Shown in pieces: positions 6,674 to 10,739 of a stretch of DNA of 10,739 nt. The stretch spans positions 1 to 10,739 of the forward strand of contig JAQUXV010000062.1 of NCBI GenBank assembly GCA_028692205.1. Direction: 5' to 3'. Each line of letters begins with the position of its first letter. The first letter of the stretch is position 1. Both the position numbers and the translations under genes were made by a program. Below the pieces are notes generated by a model. That model was not told the origin of the DNA. It searched no databases and was given only the letters and a program-made list of their open reading frames with translations. Source of the stretch: Eubacteriales bacterium. GTDB lineage: Bacteria > Bacillota_A > Clostridia > Christensenellales > Aristaeellaceae.

Positions 6674-7756
6674 ATGCTACGGTATCTGGAAGTGAAGCAG
6701 GCGATCCTGGAGAAGATCGGACAGCAGGAGCCCAACACCAAACTTCCTTCCCGCGCGGAAATGTGCGAGGAGTACATGATCTCGCGCACCACTATCGACC
6801 GGGCAATTGCCGAGCTGGTGGAGCAGGGATACCTGTATGCCGTAGCGGGCAGCGGCACCTATGTGGCCGACCTGATCGCGGATGATACGCTGATCCGCAA
6901 CGACGTGATGAACGTGGGCGTGCTGGTGCCCAACATCATCCATGATACGTATCCGGGCATCCTGCGCGGCATACAGGATGTGATGCAGCGCCAGAACATC
7001 AACGTGGTCATCTGCAACACGGATAACGATTTTGTAAAACAGCGCTCCAGCATTCGCAGGCTGGTGAACTCCCACGTGGACGGTCTGCTGGCGGTGCCCG
7101 CCATTATGAACGGCGAAGCCCTGACCGAGGAATTTCTGAGAGAGTTTGTGGCGTTGAAAGTGCCGTTGGTATTCTGCAACCGCGGGGTGGACGGCATCAA
7201 GGCGCCGGTGGTTTGCTCCAACAATTATTACGGGGGATATCTGGCGACCAAGCATTTGCTGGAGCGCGGATATGACCGCATCGCGTTCCTTTCGGTGCTA
7301 CATTACCAGACCAGCATGGCGCGCTACAACGGTTATATGGCGGCGCTATGGGAGCATGGGCTGGAAGTGGATGAGGCGCTGGTTCGCAACATCCCGGAAT
7401 TCAGCCGTGTGGAATTGGGCTACCGTATGATGAAAGAGTTGCTGGAGAGCCATGCGCAGGTAAACGGCGTGTTCTGCTTTAACGACCAATTGGCCTGTGG
7501 AGCCATCAACGCCATTCACGAGGCGGGGCTTCGTGTATCCGATGATATCGGCGTGATCGGCTATGACAATACCACGCTGTGTACCGTGCCTGCCGAGGCG
7601 CTGACCAGCGTATCCTTTAAAAAGTATGAAATCGGCTGCCGCGCCGCCGAGCTGCTGCTGCAAATGATCCGGGAGCCCGGCACCGAAGTGCCGCGGGAGA
7701 CGGTGTTCCGGCCCGAAATTAATGTGCGGCAAAGCTGTTTGGGGCTGAAACGGTAG
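6674..7756 (+). CDS. GntR-LacI chimeric transcriptional regulator (AraR-like)
   Basis: A sugar-responsive DNA-binding regulator of 360 residues. The N-terminus (about 3-66) is a GntR-type winged helix with the typical LPSRAEMCEEYMISRTTIDR helix-turn-helix and the wing GSGTYV. The remainder (about 78-355) is a LacI/periplasmic-binding-protein-like effector domain, opening with NVGVLVPNI and containing the late FCFNDQLACGAI and IGVIGYDN segments of that fold. This domain order and length are those of Bacillus subtilis AraR, which represses arabinose genes until the sugar binds. It is transcribed away from the dehydrogenase-isomerase operon and sits just ahead of the transporter genes, so it most likely controls both, with the imported sugar or a catabolite as inducer. 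The start at 6674 is chosen for its ribosome binding site. The ligand cannot be read from the sequence, and arabinose is not implied. Confidence 0.9.
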   Translation: MLRYLEVKQAILEKIGQQEPNTKLPSRAEMCEEYMISRTTIDRAIAELVEQGYLYAVAGSGTYVADLIADDTLIRNDVMNVGVLVPNIIHDTYPGILRGIQDVMQRQNINVVICNTDNDFVKQRSSIRRLVNSHVDGLLAVPAIMNGEALTEEFLREFVALKVPLVFCNRGVDGIKAPVVCSNNYYGGYLATKHLLERGYDRIAFLSVLHYQTSMARYNGYMAALWEHGLEVDEALVRNIPEFSRVELGYRMMKELLESHAQVNGVFCFNDQLACGAINAIHEAGLRVSDDIGVIGYDNTTLCTVPAEALTSVSFKKYEIGCRAAELLLQMIREPGTEVPRETVFRPEINVRQSCLGLKR

Positions 7757-7766
7757 TCGATCCATA

Positions 7767-7809
7767 AGAAGCATCCATTTGATATGCGCCCTTCTGCCGG
7801 GACGCTTCT
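7767..7809. repeat. Imperfect inverted repeat before the binding-protein gene
   Basis: AGAAGCATCC (7767-7776) and GGACGCTTCT (7800-7809) pair at 9 of 10 positions around a 23-base loop. It lies between the regulator stop and the binding-protein gene. It has no T tract, so it is a weak terminator candidate at best; an operator or processing hairpin is equally possible. A smaller hairpin, CCCGTT/AACGGG, lies at 7822-7838. Confidence 0.3.
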
Positions 7810-7872
7810 GTTTGAAACCCGCCCGTTGTAGGAACGGGAGGATATAAAAAAACCCACAAGGAGGATGCCACA

Positions 7873-9210
7873 ATGAAAAAGGTTCTCGCTTTAATGCTCA
7901 GTCTCGCATTGCTTTTGACAGCCCTGTCCGGGCTGGGGCTCACCGCTGTAGCGGAGGGCACGGACAGTGCCGACGGAGTGGTGGACGCCAATCTGACGGC
8001 GCATCTGCGCGTGCTGTATCCGGGCACGTCGGATCTGGAAAAGGAGATTGCCAACGACATCGCTGTTGAGATGAAGAAGAAATATCCCAACGTCGAGGTC
8101 GAATTCCTCTTCCTGGTCTGGTCGGATCTGGAAAGCAAGCTCGCCACGATGATCGCCAGCGGCGATTATCCCGACGTGATGCAGATTCAGGATGTTGTGA
8201 ACCCCGTCGCGATGGGGGCGCTGGAGCCGGTTCAGCCGTGGATTGAGAAATCGACCATGCTGAGCATGGATAATTTTGAGCAGGTTGCGCTGGCCAACAA
8301 CACGGTGGATGGCACGCTGTACGCCGTTCCGATGTGCATGATTCCGTATTCGCACATTGTGAACACCGAGCTGTTTGAGAAGGCGGGTGTGGATTACACC
8401 GCCATGAGGGGCTGGGACGACGTTCTGGACGCGGCTGCCAAGATCACCAGCGGCGACACCTATGGTTTCGCCATGGCGAACGGCGGCGAGGGCCGCTTCA
8501 CCTTCCGCGATTTCATGATGATCGCGCTCTCCGACGGCTTTACGCCGGACGATACCAGCGAAGCGACCATGCCGAAGTACCTTGAAACCCTGGAGTTCAT
8601 CCAGAAGCTTTCGGCCTATATGCCTAAATCGCAGTCCACGTGGCTGTACCCCGAGCTGTTCAAGGCATGGGAAGCCGGCACCGTCGGCATGATGCATACC
8701 GGCACATACTTTACCGGCAATGTCGTATCCCACGGCATTACGAGCATGGACCGCACCGCCGTGTGCCCGATGCCCGCAGGCCCCTCCGCTACGCAGCCCA
8801 CGCTGATGGTTGGCACCAACGGCTACGCCATGATCGCCGGCTCCACGCAGAAGGAAGCCGCCTGGGCCTTCATCGAGACCGCGATGAGCGAGCCGATTCT
8901 GGGCAAGCTGGCCGGTTCCATGAACGTGTCCGCCGTAAACTACATTTCGGATGAGACGCTTGTGAAGTACGCCGATATCGCTTACAACCAGTATGGCCCG
9001 AATGTTGGCGCCCAGCATATCGCGCTGATGAACCAGTTCAAAGCCGCCGCCGCCGAGTACGGCACCCCGATGCCCAAGATCGTCGGCCAGCCCGCGATGG
9101 AAAAAGTGGTGCAGGGCGCGATTGTGAAGCTGACCAACGGCGAAATCGATGCCGCCGCCGCCTATGACGAGATCAAGCAGGGAATCGACGAAGTCAAGGC
9201 TGACCAGTAA
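7873..9210 (+). CDS. Sugar ABC transporter substrate-binding protein
   Basis: Extracytoplasmic solute-binding protein (family 1, MalE-like) that captures the sugar and delivers it to the membrane permeases encoded next. It has 445 residues, usual for the family. The N-terminus MKKVLALMLSLALLLTALSG is a signal peptide, with likely signal peptidase I cleavage after Ala27 (LTAVA, then EGT). There is no lipobox cysteine, unlike most Gram-positive binding proteins. The mature part shows the family pattern: an early beta strand (HLRVLYPG), a KYPNVEVEF strand, IASGDYPDVMQIQD, the DGTLYAVPM region, the KAWEAGTVGMMHTGTY hinge segment and the EAAWAFIE helix. The ATG has AAGGAGG eight bases upstream. 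No clear promoter was found in the 116-base gap, so it may be read from the regulator promoter. Ligand unknown; catabolic genes nearby suggest a mono- or oligosaccharide. Confidence 0.92.
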   Translation: MKKVLALMLSLALLLTALSGLGLTAVAEGTDSADGVVDANLTAHLRVLYPGTSDLEKEIANDIAVEMKKKYPNVEVEFLFLVWSDLESKLATMIASGDYPDVMQIQDVVNPVAMGALEPVQPWIEKSTMLSMDNFEQVALANNTVDGTLYAVPMCMIPYSHIVNTELFEKAGVDYTAMRGWDDVLDAAAKITSGDTYGFAMANGGEGRFTFRDFMMIALSDGFTPDDTSEATMPKYLETLEFIQKLSAYMPKSQSTWLYPELFKAWEAGTVGMMHTGTYFTGNVVSHGITSMDRTAVCPMPAGPSATQPTLMVGTNGYAMIAGSTQKEAAWAFIETAMSEPILGKLAGSMNVSAVNYISDETLVKYADIAYNQYGPNVGAQHIALMNQFKAAAAEYGTPMPKIVGQPAMEKVVQGAIVKLTNGEIDAAAAYDEIKQGIDEVKADQ

Positions 9211-9230
9211 TAACCGATCCTAAAGCATAA

Positions 9231-9261
9231 GCCGCGGGAAGGGCGTGCCCCTTCCTGCGGC
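9231..9261 (+). terminator. Intercistronic stem-loop after the binding-protein gene
   Basis: A 13-bp stem with one G-T wobble (arms 9231-9243 and 9249-9261) closes on a five-base loop, 20 bases after the binding-protein stop. No T tract follows, so it is unlikely to end transcription fully. Similar hairpins between binding-protein and permease genes elsewhere stabilise the upstream mRNA and help produce more binding protein than permease; that role is inferred here. Confidence 0.6.
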
Positions 9262-9301
9262 AATCCAAAATCCGAATTTCGTGAGCCGAGGAGGCATTTG
9301 A

Positions 9302-10198
9302 ATGCAACAGCGTCGAAGGAGCCTGTGGGTGAGGCTGGGAAAGAGCGGTTATATATACGCATTTCTGGCGCCTACGCTGCTGTTCCTGCTATTTTTTCAG
9401 ATTTACCCGATTATAAGCTCCGTTTATACCAGCTTTACCGATCTGAACATGATCAAGGTCAACAGCGGCAAGTTTGTCGGGCTGAACAACTACGTAAAGC
9501 TGTTAACCCGGGATATCAACTTCTGGCCCATTCTAGGCAACAGCCTGTTGTGGGTGTTTGGGTCCACCGTACTGCAATACTTTTTTGCCATTCCCGCTTC
9601 CCTTTTATTAAATCGGAAATTTGCCGGCCGCTCGGTCATGCGCGGATTGATGATGGTTCCGTGGGTGACGCCGGTTATCATTATGGGCCTCATCTGGCGC
9701 TGGATTTACGACGGCGATTACGGCCTGCTGAATTATGTACTGGGCACGAATAACGTTTGGCTTGGTGAACGGAATCTGGTTTGGCCCTCGATGCTGCTGG
9801 TGTCGCTGTGGAAGGGCCTTCCGTACGCGACGCTGATGTTTTTGGCCGGGCTGCAGGGAATTCCTGCGGATCTGTATGAGGCGGCCTACATGGACGGCTG
9901 CAACAAATGGAAACAGTTTCTGTATGTGACCCTCCCCATGCTTTCCCCGGTGATTCTGGTTACGGCGCTGACCAGCATTGTGCAATCCTGGACGAAGTTC
10001 GAGGTGATCTGGGTGATGACGGCGGGCGGGCCAGGATACACCACCAGTATACTGCCCACCTACATCTATTCCAAATCCTTCAAGGATTTCCAAATGGGTA
10101 CCGGCTCGGCGGTATCGGTGATTGCCATGCTGCTGATGATGGTGTTCGTGATCCTCTACCTGCGTATCTACAATAAGAGCTCGGAGAAGGTGGGCTGA
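9302..10198 (+). CDS. Sugar ABC transporter permease, MalF/UgpA type
   Basis: One of the two membrane subunits forming the translocation channel of the importer. The 298-residue protein has a short basic N-terminus, a first helix at about 18-40 and about six helices in all. The cytoplasmic EAA loop at 193-212 begins EAAYMDG and ends in VTLP; it docks the ATPase. The GGPGYTTSIL segment (242-251) is typical of this family. The ATG has GAGGAGG seven bases upstream. The gene follows the binding-protein gene by 91 bases and precedes the second permease by three bases, an arrangement usual for carbohydrate uptake (CUT1) importers. Confidence 0.93.
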   Translation: MQQRRRSLWVRLGKSGYIYAFLAPTLLFLLFFQIYPIISSVYTSFTDLNMIKVNSGKFVGLNNYVKLLTRDINFWPILGNSLLWVFGSTVLQYFFAIPASLLLNRKFAGRSVMRGLMMVPWVTPVIIMGLIWRWIYDGDYGLLNYVLGTNNVWLGERNLVWPSMLLVSLWKGLPYATLMFLAGLQGIPADLYEAAYMDGCNKWKQFLYVTLPMLSPVILVTALTSIVQSWTKFEVIWVMTAGGPGYTTSILPTYIYSKSFKDFQMGTGSAVSVIAMLLMMVFVILYLRIYNKSSEKVG

Positions 10199-10201
10199 GC
10201 G

Positions 10202-10739
10202 ATGAAAAAAGCAAAAATCGGGTCGAACCTGCTGCTGTTCGCAGGCCTGCTGCTTCTGATGTTCTTTGTTTTGTTCCCTTTCCTCTGGATGGTGCTGTGC
10301 TCCTTTAAGCCCGATACGGAAATCTTCGCGGTAGTGCCGACGTTCCTCCCGCAAAGCCCGACGCTGGCCGGGTACGGGTACGCGTTTTCGCCCAGCCCCG
10401 GTCCCGACCTGATGCCCTACCTGAAAAACTCGTTATTGGTCGCGGGCGTAACGGCGCTGCTGACAACATTTTTCGCGGCAACGGGCGGCTATGCGATCGG
10501 CAGGAAGAAGTTCATCGGCATGCATGCCATTGTCATCTTTCTGATGCTGGCGCAGATGTTTCAGGGCCCGGTGATTATGGTGCCGTGGTACAGGATGGCC
10601 GCGAAGCTGAGGATCCTGAATACCTTGCAGGGGCTTGTGCTGATCTACCTTACCTCCACGATTCCCATCAGCGTTTGGCTGATGAGCGGCTTCTTTAAGG
10701 GCATTCCCTACGAGCTGGAGGAAGCGGCGCAGATTGACG
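10202..10739 (+). CDS. Sugar ABC transporter permease, MalG/UgpE type (3' truncated)
   Basis: Second membrane subunit of the importer, cut by the right edge of the window after 179 codons. The family is about 275 residues, so roughly 95 are missing. It has a basic start (MKKAKIGSN), a first helix at about 8-33 ending in FPFLWMVLCSFK, a typical MalG beginning, and then helices near 75-98, 108-128 and 143-162. The visible sequence ends inside the EAA loop (ELEEAAQID). It starts three bases after the stop of the first permease, with a modest AGAAGG-like site inside that gene, so the two are translationally coupled. A transporter ATPase is not visible. It may lie downstream, or a shared ATPase of the MsmX kind may serve this importer. 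Confidence 0.9.
   Translation, partial: MKKAKIGSNLLLFAGLLLLMFFVLFPFLWMVLCSFKPDTEIFAVVPTFLPQSPTLAGYGYAFSPSPGPDLMPYLKNSLLVAGVTALLTTFFAATGGYAIGRKKFIGMHAIVIFLMLAQMFQGPVIMVPWYRMAAKLRILNTLQGLVLIYLTSTIPISVWLMSGFFKGIPYELEEAAQID

Overview
The window looks like a chromosomal segment of a fairly GC-rich Firmicute, probably an uncultured or gut-type member of the Clostridia. This is an inference from four things: strong AAGGAGG-type ribosome binding sites, TTGACA/TATAAT-type promoters, a GntR/LacI chimeric regulator of the AraR architecture typical of Firmicutes, and a MalFG-type sugar importer. No rRNA, tRNA, CRISPR array, insertion sequence or phage gene is visible, and the species cannot be named from the sequence.

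Layout. (1) 41-1699 (+) is a membrane-anchored diguanylate cyclase, with an extracytoplasmic sensor domain, a block of membrane helices and a GGDEF domain. Its reading frame is open to the left edge. (2) 1818-3599 (+) is a large polytopic membrane protein of unknown function, possibly a GT-C-like glycosyltransferase, with its own good sigma-A-type promoter. (3) 3600-3861 separates convergent genes. It holds a perfect 21-bp hairpin and an apparent 3' gene remnant on the minus strand. (4) 6328 down to 3862 (-) is a tightly coupled three-gene operon: an SDR dehydrogenase, a Gfo/Idh/MocA oxidoreductase and a D-lyxose isomerase-family cupin. The genes overlap by 10 and 4 bases and have a clear promoter. 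(5) 6329-6673 is a 345-bp divergent control region with two promoters, a near-consensus cre/LacI-family operator and helically phased short repeats. (6) 6674-7756 (+) is a GntR-LacI regulator. It is followed by a sugar ABC importer: substrate-binding protein (7873-9210), first permease (9302-10198) and second permease (10202 to the right edge, truncated).

How it fits together. The right two thirds reads as a self-contained carbohydrate utilisation locus. A binding protein and two permeases import a sugar, the regulator senses it or a derivative, and the divergent operon rearranges it with two nicotinamide-dependent dehydrogenases and an aldose-ketose isomerase. The isomerase points to D-mannose/D-fructose or D-lyxose/D-xylulose chemistry. 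The dehydrogenase pair could carry out a redox-neutral epimerisation, which would make the substrate a rare or modified sugar. No transporter ATPase, kinase or glycoside hydrolase lies in the window, so the exact substrate cannot be settled here. The left third (cyclic-di-GMP synthesis and the membrane protein) has no visible functional link to the sugar locus.
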